A DNA stretch of 64,000 nucleotides from CAVQMC01 sp963713505 (GCA_963713505.1 CAVQMC010000025.1:1-64000); one strand, 5' to 3'; positions 39,925 to 49,715 are shown, counted from the stretch's first letter. Numbers and translations: made by a program. Notes: generated from the letters alone by a model not told the origin.

Positions 39925-40335
39925 AATTATAAATCCAATAATTAATTTCTTTAGGTATTATTAAAATAAATTTAATTAAATTGATTTCGCAATAAATATT
40001 TATATCATAAGACTTTAAGATAATTTAAATTGAATTTATTCTTTATAATAAATTTTGTGAGGGTCAATTAAATTAAAATTTTGTTGAAAAATAATTAAAT
40101 AACATTTGTTTTATTTACATTATTTTTTAATTTTGACGGTCAAAATTTATGAAAAAGTTTATGATAAAATAATCATAAACAGCATAGACGAAGCATCTTT
40201 TGATATTCCGCTTCAATGATTCAGTAAATAAAACAAACCAATAAATAGAAGTAAATTTTTTAACAAATTTAAACATTAGCAATGTTTGAAGTGTTAATGT
40301 TTTTAAAATATTATGCATGTAATTTCTAAGGATTA
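39925..40335 (+). promoter_or_regulatory. Regulatory gap upstream of the alternative complex III operon
   Basis: This 411-base gap holds no convincing gene. It contains three inverted repeats: a near-continuous palindrome AATTTTGAC-G-GTCAAAATT (40129-40147), GTTTATGAT-N6-ATCATAAAC (40157-40180), and AAACATTA-N16-TAATGTTT (40271-40302). A weak promoter-like pair, TTG at 40084 and TAACATTTG at 40100-40108, precedes the first palindrome, and AAGGA before ATG 40336 is the ribosome-binding site. The palindrome is a plausible operator for the respiratory operon; the regulator is unknown. Confidence 0.5.
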
Positions 40336-40908
40336 ATGATGAAAAATTCTCTAATTGATCATTCAATCAGAATCCGCCTGCCGATTACAATTTTTGTCAT
40401 AATAGCCTCCTTCGCGTTAACTTATTTTGCATCTAAAGCAGAGAGAGATCAAGTTGGTTATTCTCCTGATCAGCCAATAAAATTTTCTCATAAACTTCAT
40501 GCCGGTCAAATGAAAATTGACTGTCAGTATTGTCATACTGGTGTTGAAAAATCCAGAGTTGCAATGGTTCCGCCAGTCAATACATGTATGAACTGCCATA
40601 AGATTGCAAGAAAAGACAGACCTCAAATAAAAAAATTAACCGAGTATTATAAAGAAGGAAAAGCTTTACCTTGGCAAAGAGTACATAGAGTGCCGGATTT
40701 TGTTTATTTCAATCATAGTGTGCATGTAAATATGGGAATTGACTGCGTCAGCTGTCATGGAGATGTAAGGCAAATGGATAAAATTGCTCAGATGCATTCA
40801 TTTACTATGGCGGCCTGTTTGAATTGTCATCGAAATCCTAAAGAACAAATACCATATTTAAAAAATATAAAAAACGGTCCGGAATTTTGCGTTGCATGTC
40901 ACCGTTAA
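40336..40908 (+). CDS. actA: Alternative complex III subunit ActA, pentaheme cytochrome c
   Basis: 190 residues with an N-terminal membrane anchor (ITIFVIIASFALTYFAS) and five CxxCH heme motifs: CQYCH, CMNCH, CVSCH, CLNCH, CVACH. Five hemes and a single anchor match ActA of Rhodothermus and Flavobacterium complexes. It carries electrons from ActB to the downstream acceptor in the periplasm. A second ATG at 40339 is possible. It begins the act block and is followed by a short protein and actB. Confidence 0.9.
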   Translation: MMKNSLIDHSIRIRLPITIFVIIASFALTYFASKAERDQVGYSPDQPIKFSHKLHAGQMKIDCQYCHTGVEKSRVAMVPPVNTCMNCHKIARKDRPQIKKLTEYYKEGKALPWQRVHRVPDFVYFNHSVHVNMGIDCVSCHGDVRQMDKIAQMHSFTMAACLNCHRNPKEQIPYLKNIKNGPEFCVACHR

Positions 40909-40920
40909 TTTGGAGCTAAA

Positions 40921-41133
40921 ATGGAAATTCAAAAAATTATAAATAAAAAAATACAGCGTAAAAAGTTTTTTATTTCGCTTGGAACCGGTTTTGCCGGATT
41001 CATGCTGCTTAAAAGTTTTCCTTTTAGTTTCTTTAACAAAAATTCAAATTCCTTAAAGGAAAACAGAGAAATAAATATTAAAATTAATCCTTTGGCAGTG
41101 AGAAGAAATAAAATAGGTGGGAATAATGGCTGA
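40921..41133 (+). CDS. Small membrane-anchored protein between actA and actB
   Basis: 70 residues: basic N-terminus (NKKIQRKKFF), one hydrophobic helix (FISLGTGFAGFMLLKSFPF), then a short charged tail ending INPLAVRRNK. A Shine-Dalgarno (GGAG) precedes the ATG and the stop overlaps actB. The KKFF...G.GF segment has a Tat-like look but lacks the twin arginine. I do not recognise a family; its position suggests an accessory or assembly role in the complex (inference). Confidence 0.6.
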   Translation: MEIQKIINKKIQRKKFFISLGTGFAGFMLLKSFPFSFFNKNSNSLKENREINIKINPLAVRRNKIGGNNG

Positions 41134-44100
41134 TAAAAATGACGGATTGGATCAAAATAAAGAAAACAAAATACCCGATCCTAATTATTGGCGGAGTTTA
41201 GCCGATTTACATAATGACCCGAAATTTATCGAAGCAAGTCATCATGAATTTAAAGAAGGTGTGAAAGACGATTTTAGTTTAGGCAATTTATCAGGAATTT
41301 CAAGAAGAAAATTTTTAGCTTTGATTGGAACTTCTGCAGCACTTGCCGGAGCAGGCTGTGCGGATTACAGAAGTAACGGTGAGATAATTCCTTATGTAAA
41401 AAAGCCTGAAGAAATTACTGTCGGTAAACCAAATTATTATTCTTCTACTTGTACTGCCTGCGGAAACGCATGCGGAATATTAATTAAAACAAGAGAAGGC
41501 CGGCCGATTAAAGTCGACGGCAATCCAGATCACCCCGTAAGTAAGGGAAAAATTTGCTCTTTTGGACATGCTAATATTTTAAATTTATACGATCAGGAAA
41601 GACTCCGCCAGCCATTAATAAATAATAATGGTTCATTTTTTAAAACTGATTGGAATACTATTGATAAAGAAATTGTAAAAGCTTTGAATCAAGTTGGAGA
41701 AAAACAAATTGTTTTTATATCTCATACAATTTCATCACCAACAACAAAAAAATTATTCGAAGACTTTAAGAAAAGATTTCCGTCGACAAAATTATTGACG
41801 TATGAATTAATTGATAATAGAAATAGAAAATCTGCATGGCAAAAATGTTACGGCACAAAAAATTATCCTTTAATAAAATGGAATGAAGCTAAGATAATTG
41901 TTAGTCTCGAATCTGATTTTTTAGGAACCGGCGGGAATACAGTTGAAAATCAAAGACTTTTTGCAGAAGGAAGAGACTTAAAAAATATTAAGAACTTCAA
42001 CAGACTTTATGCATTTGAAGGAAGCATTTCGTTAACAGGCAGTAATGCTGATTACAGATTAAGATTAAAGCCTGAAGCTCAATTTGATTTGGTCATGGCA
42101 TTATTAAATGAACTTCAAAAAAGAAGCGCCTCTAGTCTGCCTTACGATTTAAGCAGTATTGCAAATATTACTCTAGATGATTTTGCTTCAAAGCATTCTA
42201 TCTCTTCTAAACAGCTTAGACTTTTACTTGATGATCTTGCATCTAATAAAGGTCAATCCATAATCCATGCCGGTGATACTCTGCCGGAAAATGTTCACAT
42301 TGCAGTTAATCTTTTGAATGAAGTCTTAGGAAACACCAAATTATATAGAACGGATTCTGCTATGGAAAATCAATTTCCATTGGCTGATTATGATGATTGG
42401 AACGTTCTTATTAGTGACATGAATTCCGGTAATATCGGAATGATTGTACATTTTGATTCTAACCCTGTTTTCCATTTGCCTGATGATTTTGGATATGATA
42501 AAGCTTTGAAAAAAGTTCCGATGGTTATTAGTATTACAGAAAGTGAAAATGAATCCAGTGAATTAGCAAATTATGTCCTTGCATCAAACCATAATTTTGA
42601 ATCTTGGGGAGACGCAAAAAGAAGAACTGGTTTTTATTCTTTACAGCAGCCTGTAATTGCACCAATTTTTAATACACGTCAAAAAGAAGCAATTCTTTTA
42701 ACCTGGATTAGTGATAAACCCGAAAGATTTGATGAAACAATTTATCATAAATACTTAAAAGACAATTGGCAGAATAATGTTTATCCTGCTTTGAACAGTA
42801 AATTAAAATTTGATGAATTTTGGTATGGTTCTCTGGAGCAGGGAATTGTAATGAAAGATGAACAAGTACCGAATTACGGGAAATTTAACTCTGTAGTAAT
42901 TAATGAACTTAAAAATAATTCAATAGGAAATTCAGGATATACAATTCTGTTAAGAGAAAGTTATTCACTTAAAGATGGAAGATTTGCAAATAACGGATGG
43001 CTGCAGGAATTACCTCATCCAGTTAGTAAAATTACATGGGATAATTATGCTGCAGTTTCTAGATCTACAGCAAAAGAATTAGGTGTAGAAAGTGGTGATT
43101 TAATTGAGGTTTCAATCGGAGATAGAAAACATAAGGTTGCAGCTTTTATACAGCCAGGTGCGGCAGATAAAATTTTAACTATAGAATTAGGGTATGGAAG
43201 ATCTAAAGTAGGAGTTGTCGGCAGCGGAACCGGATTTGATTCAAGCTCTTTAATGTCTAAAGAAAGCGGCTTTTCTCAATGGATATATAGCGGTGCAGAA
43301 GTAAAAAAAATTGAAGGAACTTATCTGCTTGCTACAACTCAAGAGCATCATAATTTTGATTCAGGTTTTACTAAAGATCAATCTGAAATTAGAGGGATTG
43401 TAAGAGAAGGAACCGTTGCTCAGTTTATTTCAAATCCTCATTTTTTAAATGAACACAATGAAGAAGAAAGAAGTTTATACAACCGTCATGATTACCCGGG
43501 CGTAAAATGGGGAATGTCAATCGACCTTAATAAATGTATCGGCTGCGGCGAATGTGTCGTAGCGTGTATTTCTGAAAATAATGTTCCGATTGTTGGTAAA
43601 GAGCAAGTACATAAAGGCAGGGAGATGCACTGGCTTAGAATTGACAGGTATTATTCCGGAACAGTTGAAGATCCTAAAATTAGTGCTCAGCCAATGTTGT
43701 GTCAGCAATGTGATGATGCTCCTTGTGAAAATGTTTGTCCGGTTTTGGCTACTACTCACAGCCCTGACGGACTAAATCAAATGATTTATAATAGATGTGT
43801 TGGAACAAGGTATTGTTCAAATAACTGTCCTTATAAAGTAAGAAGATTTAACTTCTTTAATTTCAGAGATCACTTCAAAGATGATTACCAGGAAAACAAT
43901 CTGTTTAACCTTGTTTATAATCCTGAGGTTACAGTAAGATCTCGCGGAGTTATGGAAAAATGTACTTTTTGCGTGCAAAGAATAATGAATGCAAGATCCG
44001 AGGCTATAAAAGAGGGAAGAGAAGTAAAAGGAACGGATGTTAAAACTGCATGTCAGGAAGCTTGCGGAACTAATGCAATTAATTTCGGCGATATGAACGA

Positions 44101-44227
44101 TAAAAATTCTGAATTTTATAAATATAGACATCATGAATTAGGTTATTATGTTTTAGAAGATTTAAATACCAGACCTAACGTTACTTATATAGCAAAATTA
44201 AGAAATACTCATACGGAGGAAGTATAA
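41126..44227 (+). CDS. actB: Alternative complex III subunit ActB, molybdopterin-like and Fe-S protein
   Basis: About 1033 residues. A Tat signal (SRRKFLALIGTSAALAGAG) lies near residue 55. The N-terminal two-thirds are a molybdopterin-oxidoreductase-like fold (YYSSTCTACGNACGILIKT...) which in ACIII has lost its cofactor. The C-terminal third is a ferredoxin-type module with many Cys (CIGCGECVVAC, CQQCDDAPCENVCP, CVGTRYCSNNCP, EKCTFCVQR) for three [4Fe-4S] and one [3Fe-4S] clusters. It carries electrons from the quinol site to ActA. The best start is ATG 41126 (AGGTGGG upstream) rather than GTG 41117; it overlaps the small gene before it. Confidence 0.93.
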   Translation: MADKNDGLDQNKENKIPDPNYWRSLADLHNDPKFIEASHHEFKEGVKDDFSLGNLSGISRRKFLALIGTSAALAGAGCADYRSNGEIIPYVKKPEEITVGKPNYYSSTCTACGNACGILIKTREGRPIKVDGNPDHPVSKGKICSFGHANILNLYDQERLRQPLINNNGSFFKTDWNTIDKEIVKALNQVGEKQIVFISHTISSPTTKKLFEDFKKRFPSTKLLTYELIDNRNRKSAWQKCYGTKNYPLIKWNEAKIIVSLESDFLGTGGNTVENQRLFAEGRDLKNIKNFNRLYAFEGSISLTGSNADYRLRLKPEAQFDLVMALLNELQKRSASSLPYDLSSIANITLDDFASKHSISSKQLRLLLDDLASNKGQSIIHAGDTLPENVHIAVNLLNEVLGNTKLYRTDSAMENQFPLADYDDWNVLISDMNSGNIGMIVHFDSNPVFHLPDDFGYDKALKKVPMVISITESENESSELANYVLASNHNFESWGDAKRRTGFYSLQQPVIAPIFNTRQKEAILLTWISDKPERFDETIYHKYLKDNWQNNVYPALNSKLKFDEFWYGSLEQGIVMKDEQVPNYGKFNSVVINELKNNSIGNSGYTILLRESYSLKDGRFANNGWLQELPHPVSKITWDNYAAVSRSTAKELGVESGDLIEVSIGDRKHKVAAFIQPGAADKILTIELGYGRSKVGVVGSGTGFDSSSLMSKESGFSQWIYSGAEVKKIEGTYLLATTQEHHNFDSGFTKDQSEIRGIVREGTVAQFISNPHFLNEHNEEERSLYNRHDYPGVKWGMSIDLNKCIGCGECVVACISENNVPIVGKEQVHKGREMHWLRIDRYYSGTVEDPKISAQPMLCQQCDDAPCENVCPVLATTHSPDGLNQMIYNRCVGTRYCSNNCPYKVRRFNFFNFRDHFKDDYQENNLFNLVYNPEVTVRSRGVMEKCTFCVQRIMNARSEAIKEGREVKGTDVKTACQEACGTNAINFGDMNDKNSEFYKYRHHELGYYVLEDLNTRPNVTYIAKLRNTHTEEV

Positions 44228-45607
44228 GTGAATATTGACTATACTCAGGAAGTTCCTATTGTCGAAGGCGGATTAACCCGTGCAGAAATAGAATCCCTGG
44301 TTGCCAAACCTCTTGAAGAAAAACCTAATAAAAAATACTTTGTTGCTTTAACAATTTCTGTAAGTGTTTTGATTTTCGGTGCGGTTTGTTTAGCAATAAG
44401 TTTTTATTATGGTGTTGGAATGTGGGGCAACAATATTCCGGTTGCCTGGGGATTTCCAATAGTTAATTTCGTATTCTGGATAGGAATAGGCCATGCCGGG
44501 ACTTTGATATCTGCTATTTTATTTCTCTTAAGACAAAAGTGGAGAAATGGAATTGCACGATTCGCTGAAGCAATGACAATATTTGCAGTAATGTGTGCGG
44601 GTATGTTTCCGCTTATTCACGTCGGACGACCCTGGTTGGCAGGTTATTTAATTCCATATCCCAATCAGCATACTCTTTGGGTTAATTTTATTTCTCCTCT
44701 TGTATGGGACTTTTTTGCAGTGTCAACTTATTTTACTATTTCACTTTTATTCTGGTATACTGGTTTAATTCCGGATTTTGCTTCTCTTAGAGATAAAACA
44801 GCTTCTAAAGTTAAAAAAGTTATCTATTCGGTTTTAAGTTTAGGCTGGAGACATTCACACAGACAATGGCAGCATTATGAAAAAGCATATTTAATTTTAG
44901 CAGGCTTAGCAACTCCTCTGGTTCTTTCAGTGCATAGTGTTGTAAGTTTTGATTTTGCAGTTGCTATTCTTCCCGGATGGCATTCAACAATTTTTGCTCC
45001 TTACTTTGTTGCCGGTGCAATCTTTTCAGGTTTTGCAATGGTAATGACGGTAATGGTTATTGTTAGAAAAGTATTCGACCTTGAACAAATAATTACTTTA
45101 AAAGTTTTGGAAAATATGAATAAGGTAATTTTGCTTACGGGTTCAATGGTTGGTTATGCATATATAATGGAATTCTTTATATCATGGTACAGCGGTAATC
45201 CAATAGAACAATTTGTTTTTATTAATAGAGCATTCGGACCTTATGCTTGGTCCTATTGGGTAATGGTAAGCTGCAACGTACTTTTCCCTCAGCTATTTTG
45301 GTTTAAGAGAATTAGAAGATCAATACCAATAATGTTTATTATTTCAATTTTAGTAAATGTTGGAATGTGGATGGAAAGATATGTAATTATTGTTACATCT
45401 CTGCATAGAGATTATTTGCCTTCAAGCTGGGGCATGTTCCATCCGACAATTTATGATTTCGGAATTTTGGCCGGTAGTTTCGGATTATTCTTTACTTTGG
45501 TTCTTTTATTTGCAAAATCATTACCGGTTGTATCAATTTCAGAAGTAAAAGCGTTAACAGAAGGCTCACAGCCCTCACACGCGCATGCCGACGGAGGACA
45601 TAATTAA
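44228..45607 (+). CDS. actC: Alternative complex III subunit ActC, NrfD-like quinol-binding
   Basis: 459 residues with about ten TMs, of the NrfD/PsrC family. Landmarks include NFVFWIGIGHAGTLISAILF, FPLIHVGRPWLAGYLIPYP, then WDFFAVSTYFTISLLFWYTG and LAGLATPLVLSVHSVVSFDF. This subunit is believed to hold the quinol oxidation site. The GTG start lies directly after the actB stop (GGAGGA ribosome-binding site). It overlaps actDE by one base. Confidence 0.93.
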   Translation: MNIDYTQEVPIVEGGLTRAEIESLVAKPLEEKPNKKYFVALTISVSVLIFGAVCLAISFYYGVGMWGNNIPVAWGFPIVNFVFWIGIGHAGTLISAILFLLRQKWRNGIARFAEAMTIFAVMCAGMFPLIHVGRPWLAGYLIPYPNQHTLWVNFISPLVWDFFAVSTYFTISLLFWYTGLIPDFASLRDKTASKVKKVIYSVLSLGWRHSHRQWQHYEKAYLILAGLATPLVLSVHSVVSFDFAVAILPGWHSTIFAPYFVAGAIFSGFAMVMTVMVIVRKVFDLEQIITLKVLENMNKVILLTGSMVGYAYIMEFFISWYSGNPIEQFVFINRAFGPYAWSYWVMVSCNVLFPQLFWFKRIRRSIPIMFIISILVNVGMWMERYVIIVTSLHRDYLPSSWGMFHPTIYDFGILAGSFGLFFTLVLLFAKSLPVVSISEVKALTEGSQPSHAHADGGHN

Positions 45608-46770
45608 TGGATAGAACAGATAAAATTTTCGGTGTTACCGGATTATTTGACGATCCAAATAAAATAATAAATGCTGCCGATAAAGTTTCAAGCAAAGGCT
45701 ATAAAAAATTTGATGTAAATACTCCTTATCCGCTTCATGGTATGGATAAAGCAATGAAGCTTAAACCATCCAGAGTAGGATTTGTTACTCTGTTTTTAGG
45801 ATTTTCGGGTACTGCATTTATACTTTTATTTATGGGATGGGCTATGGCAATTAATTATCCGATTGTTGTCGGCGGAAAACCATTTTTTGCATTACCTGCT
45901 TTCATTCCGATAACTTTTGAATTTACTATCCTTCTCGGTGGAGTTTCTACCGCTATTGGAATGATTGCTGTCTTTGTAGGATTGCCTAACCATAATAATC
46001 CTTTGCACGATACCAATTATATGAAAAATGTTTCATTAGATAAATTTGGAATTGTTGTTGAAGCTTCTGATCCTATGTTTAATGAAAATGAAGTTAAAAA
46101 TTTATTAAGCAGTTTAGGTGCCCAAAATATTGAAACTGTATATTTCCCAATAATTGAAAAATATCCTGTATTTGAACCTAAGTTTCTTGTCTTTCTTGCA
46201 ATTGTTGCAATAGTAGTTTCCGGTTCAACATATTTAACATTAAATAAGTTGATGTATATGGTCCCTTTTAATTGGATGGATATTCAAGCTAAAACAATAC
46301 CACAGCAAAAGAGTACTTTTTTCACTGATAATTTTGGAATGAGAACTCCGGTTGAAGGAACAGTAGCAAAAGGATATTTACCTTATCCATTTAAAGGACA
46401 AATAGATACCAAGGCCGGATTAGAGAATCCTTTACTACCAACAAAAGAAGTATTGGAATTAGGTAAAAAGAAATTTTTAACATTCTGCAGCCCTTGTCAC
46501 GGCAACCTGGCCGAAGGCAACAGCAGACTGCGCGGACAATTCCCATCTCCGCCTTCTCTGCATACAGAAAGAGCAATGAATTTCAGTGACGGATATATTT
46601 TCAATTTAATTACAAACGGAGGCGCAGTAATGCCCTCATACAAAGATCAGATTAATAGAAAAGAAAGATGGTCGATTATTAATTATGTAAGAGTTCTGCA
46701 GAGAGCAACAAATCCTAAAAAATCCGATTTCCAAGAGATTAAAAAGGAGTCTGGTAAAAATGCCCAATAA
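45607..46770 (+). CDS. Fused ActD-ActE: DUF3341 membrane protein plus monoheme cytochrome c
   Basis: 387 residues. The N-terminal half is ActD (DUF3341): IFGVTGLFDDPNKIINAADK, TMs near GFVTLFLGFSGTAFILLFMG and ITFEFTILLGGVSTAIGMIA, then a DASD/GIVVEASDPMF soluble block. A further TM (FLVFLAIVAIVVSGSTYLT) leads to the ActE cytochrome c domain with heme motif CSPCH (about residue 297) and Met ligand near GGAVMPSYKDQ. In the best-known complexes ActD and ActE are separate. It overlaps actF by 11 bases. Confidence 0.88.
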   Translation: MDRTDKIFGVTGLFDDPNKIINAADKVSSKGYKKFDVNTPYPLHGMDKAMKLKPSRVGFVTLFLGFSGTAFILLFMGWAMAINYPIVVGGKPFFALPAFIPITFEFTILLGGVSTAIGMIAVFVGLPNHNNPLHDTNYMKNVSLDKFGIVVEASDPMFNENEVKNLLSSLGAQNIETVYFPIIEKYPVFEPKFLVFLAIVAIVVSGSTYLTLNKLMYMVPFNWMDIQAKTIPQQKSTFFTDNFGMRTPVEGTVAKGYLPYPFKGQIDTKAGLENPLLPTKEVLELGKKKFLTFCSPCHGNLAEGNSRLRGQFPSPPSLHTERAMNFSDGYIFNLITNGGAVMPSYKDQINRKERWSIINYVRVLQRATNPKKSDFQEIKKESGKNAQ

Positions 46771-47950
46771 TGAAACCGGTTATATAAAAAAAGAATTGCC
46801 GAAAAGTATTGAAAAAATTGGATATGCTCTTTTAATAATTGGAGGGGTTTTAGGTATACTAAGCTATATAATAGAACCATCAAGAGCTTCATTCAGTTAT
46901 TTGACAACCTATTTGTTTATTCTAAGTGTTGGTATTGGTTCATTGTTTTTAGTTGCCTTGGAATATGCGGCAGGAGCAGTATGGAGTGTTCCATTTAGAA
47001 GAATAGGCGAGTTTTATTCAGCTATAATTCCATTCTTAATTATTTTAGCTGTTCCACTTATTTTTAATCTTCATGATTTATTTGAATGGACAAATCCTGC
47101 AGTAGTAAGTACGGATAAAGTTTTACAATCAAAAGTTCCTTATTTAAATATTCCTTTCCTTTTAATAAGAACCGCAGGCGTTTTATTAATTTGGATGATG
47201 TTCTACTCCTTGATAATTAGAAATTCAAGGAAACAGGATTCGCTTCCTGATCAAAATTTAACTACTAAAAATATTAGAACTTCTGTAATCTTTATGCCGG
47301 TGTTTGCTTTTACTATTTCTATAATTGCTATAGATTGGATGATGAGTATTGAACCCCACTGGTTCTCAACAATTTTTGGAGTTTACTATTTCTCGGGAAC
47401 TGTCTGGTGTGCTTTAGCGATAGTAACATTTACAGCAGTAAAATTAAAAGAAAATGGGTACCTATCAGATAAAATAGGTGATGATCATTTTTACAGCCTT
47501 GGAACTTTAATGTTTGCTTTTACAGCTTTCTGGGGATACATAGCTTTTACTCAATATATGCTTATTTGGTACGGTGATCTTCCTGAAGAAACAAGCTGGT
47601 TCTTTCATCGCTGGGACGGAGGCTGGAAATATGCCTCAATATTATTAGTTATTACACATTTTATAGTTCCGTTTTTTGCTTTAATTTCTTCCAGAGCTAA
47701 AACAAATAAAAAAAGATTAAAATTTATTTCAATTTGGATTTTAATTTGCCACTTATTTGATATTTATTGGATGGTTATGCCGGGAATGCAGGTTGATGCA
47801 GGAGGATATTATTTCAGCTGGAGTGATTTAGTTTTTCCGATTGCTGCCGTAGGAATTTTAATTATAACTTTTAGTATGATGGCTAAAAAACATAATCTTA
47901 TTCCTGTAGGAGATCCAAAATTAAACAGAGCTTGGAATTTCCATTTATAA
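46760..47950 (+). CDS. actF: Alternative complex III subunit ActF, NrfD-like
   Basis: 396 residues and about ten TMs, with the second NrfD-like subunit pattern: AGAVWSVPFRRIGEFYSAIIP, PALLIWMMFYSLI region, DWMMSIEPHWFSTIFGVYYF and FTQYMLIWYGDLPEETSWFF. The latter blocks are characteristic of ActF. Last act subunit, followed by the cytochrome c and oxidase genes with a 23-base gap. Confidence 0.9.
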   Translation: MPNNETGYIKKELPKSIEKIGYALLIIGGVLGILSYIIEPSRASFSYLTTYLFILSVGIGSLFLVALEYAAGAVWSVPFRRIGEFYSAIIPFLIILAVPLIFNLHDLFEWTNPAVVSTDKVLQSKVPYLNIPFLLIRTAGVLLIWMMFYSLIIRNSRKQDSLPDQNLTTKNIRTSVIFMPVFAFTISIIAIDWMMSIEPHWFSTIFGVYYFSGTVWCALAIVTFTAVKLKENGYLSDKIGDDHFYSLGTLMFAFTAFWGYIAFTQYMLIWYGDLPEETSWFFHRWDGGWKYASILLVITHFIVPFFALISSRAKTNKKRLKFISIWILICHLFDIYWMVMPGMQVDAGGYYFSWSDLVFPIAAVGILIITFSMMAKKHNLIPVGDPKLNRAWNFHL

Positions 47951-47973
47951 AATGAGAATTTTATAGGGTCTTT

Positions 47974-48885
47974 ATGAACAATAATGAAAATAATAATACT
48001 GATTCTTTTAAGAAATATTTTGTACTCGTATATCCGTATATTCTATTTATCGGAGTTGCAGTAGGATTATTTTATATAACTAAAATGAATAATGTTGCAC
48101 TTTCAACTGTTCCTCCTCCGCTTCCGGATTCCACACAGCAGACTGCGGATTTTCAATTAAAAGAGCCTTCTAAAACTGCTGCCGCAGATATGAACAGTCT
48201 TATTCAAGCTTCTAATTCTTTAATTGATAAAGGAAAAAGTATTTTTCAAAGTACATGTTCAACCTGTCATGGTATGGATGGAAAAGGTGATGGTCCGGCT
48301 TCCAGCGGCTTAAAACCTTCGCCAAGAAATTTTACAAGTATGGATAACTGGATAAACGGCCCTTCTCTATCAGGAATTTTTACAACTTTATCAGAAGGAG
48401 TTTCCGGAAGTGCAATGGCTTCTTATGATCAATTTACTCCTGAAGAAAAATTTGCATTAGCTCATTATATAAGAAGTACATTTGTACCGAATCCTCCAGC
48501 ACCGAATAAAGATAAACTTGCTGATTTAGATCAGAAATATGGTATTTCAACAGGAAAAGAAACAGCCGGACAAATTCCTTTAAAGGACGCAGTGATGATT
48601 GTTGAGAATGAAGCATCTGTTAAAGAAAAGCAATTAGTTGATATACTGAATAATATTAAAAAATCTAATATGGAAGATGGCGCTGTAATTTTTAAAGAGA
48701 TAACTAATAATGAATTAAATGCTTTAACTGAATTAAGCAGAAATACAGATTGGAAATCAAACGAAAATTCTTTTGTCACTTTGGTTGTAAATAACGTAAA
48801 TGAAGATGGTTTTAACAGCAGAGTATTTGAATTGAGTAATTCACAATGGAATTCATTATATAATTTCATCGGAAAATATTTTTGA
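47974..48885 (+). CDS. Membrane-anchored monoheme cytochrome c
   Basis: 303 residues: N-terminal TM (YPYILFIGVAVGLFYIT), a cytochrome c domain with heme site CSTCHGMDGKGDGP at about residue 90 and a Met ligand candidate in GSAMASYDQF, and a C-terminal extension (about 165-303) without recognisable motif. It lies between actF and the SCO/cox genes, so it is a good candidate for shuttling electrons from ACIII to the oxidase (inference). Confidence 0.82.
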   Translation: MNNNENNNTDSFKKYFVLVYPYILFIGVAVGLFYITKMNNVALSTVPPPLPDSTQQTADFQLKEPSKTAAADMNSLIQASNSLIDKGKSIFQSTCSTCHGMDGKGDGPASSGLKPSPRNFTSMDNWINGPSLSGIFTTLSEGVSGSAMASYDQFTPEEKFALAHYIRSTFVPNPPAPNKDKLADLDQKYGISTGKETAGQIPLKDAVMIVENEASVKEKQLVDILNNIKKSNMEDGAVIFKEITNNELNALTELSRNTDWKSNENSFVTLVVNNVNEDGFNSRVFELSNSQWNSLYNFIGKYF

Positions 48886-48905
48886 TATTAGGAGAATTTG
48901 ATTAG

Positions 48906-49709
48906 ATGAAAAGATTTTTGATCTTTATGATATTGTTGATGATTGTAAGCGTTCCTATTGTTTCTGCAAATGAATTTGATGGGAAAAATGAAACAAATTT
49001 GCAGGAACATTTAGGTGCAAAATTACCATTGGATTTATCATTTAAAGATGAAAATGGAAAAACTGTTTATTTAAGGGACGTCTTTAAAAAATCAACTGCT
49101 TTAGCTTTTGTGTATTATCATTGTCCGGGTATTTGTACTCCGTTAATGACTGAAATTGCAGAAGTCGTTAATAAAGTTGATTTGAAAGCCGGTCAAGATT
49201 ACGATATAGTTACTATTAGTATGGATGATAGAGAAACTCCTAAAATTGCCAAAGATAAAAAAGCAAATTTTATGAGACTTGTAAATCCGGATTTTCCCGA
49301 TAGCGCATGGAAGTTTTTGACTGGTGATAGTGCTTCGATAAAAAAAGCTGCTGATATTGCCGGATTTCATTTTCAGAGAGTCGGAAAAGATTTTATTCAT
49401 ACTGCGGTATTGATTTTTGTTTCAAAGGATGGAAAGATTTGCAGGTATTTATATCCTAGTTATACCGCAAATGTTGGTTTTGATATTTTACCTTTCGATT
49501 TCAAGATGGCAACTATCGAAACATCGGAAGGAAAATTAATGCCGACAGTAGGAAAAATTTTACAATTCTGTTTTAGTTATGATCCGCAAGGAAAGAAATA
49601 CGTTGTAAACATTTTAAGAATTTTTGGTGCCGGAATTATTTTTCTGGCTGTAGTATTTGTACTCTATTTGACTGTTAAACCTAAGAAAGTTCAAAGTAAA
49701 ACGAGGTAA
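48906..49709 (+). CDS. SCO1/SenC copper chaperone
   Basis: 267 residues: signal peptide (FLIFMILLMIVSVPIVSA), a thioredoxin-like SCO domain with Cu-binding CxxxC in YYHCPGICTPLM and the conserved His in DFIHTAVLIFV, then a C-terminal TM (GAGIIFLAVVFVLYLTV). It delivers copper to the CuA site of subunit II, encoded in this operon. Good Shine-Dalgarno (GGAGA); 6 bases before ctaD. Confidence 0.9.
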   Translation: MKRFLIFMILLMIVSVPIVSANEFDGKNETNLQEHLGAKLPLDLSFKDENGKTVYLRDVFKKSTALAFVYYHCPGICTPLMTEIAEVVNKVDLKAGQDYDIVTISMDDRETPKIAKDKKANFMRLVNPDFPDSAWKFLTGDSASIKKAADIAGFHFQRVGKDFIHTAVLIFVSKDGKICRYLYPSYTANVGFDILPFDFKMATIETSEGKLMPTVGKILQFCFSYDPQGKKYVVNILRIFGAGIIFLAVVFVLYLTVKPKKVQSKTR

Positions 49710-49715
49710 TAATTA

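Noticed and set aside
40127..40366. 79-codon minus-strand frame in the gap before actA
   Set aside because: It overlaps the actA start, has no recognisable family pattern, and its Phe/Leu/Lys/Asn-rich composition is what AT-rich non-coding sequence gives. It also runs through the palindromic sites.
43517..44134. Frames in actB (both strands) longer than 60 codons
   Set aside because: ActB has an intact reading frame with clear Fe-S cysteine clusters; these frames show no motif.
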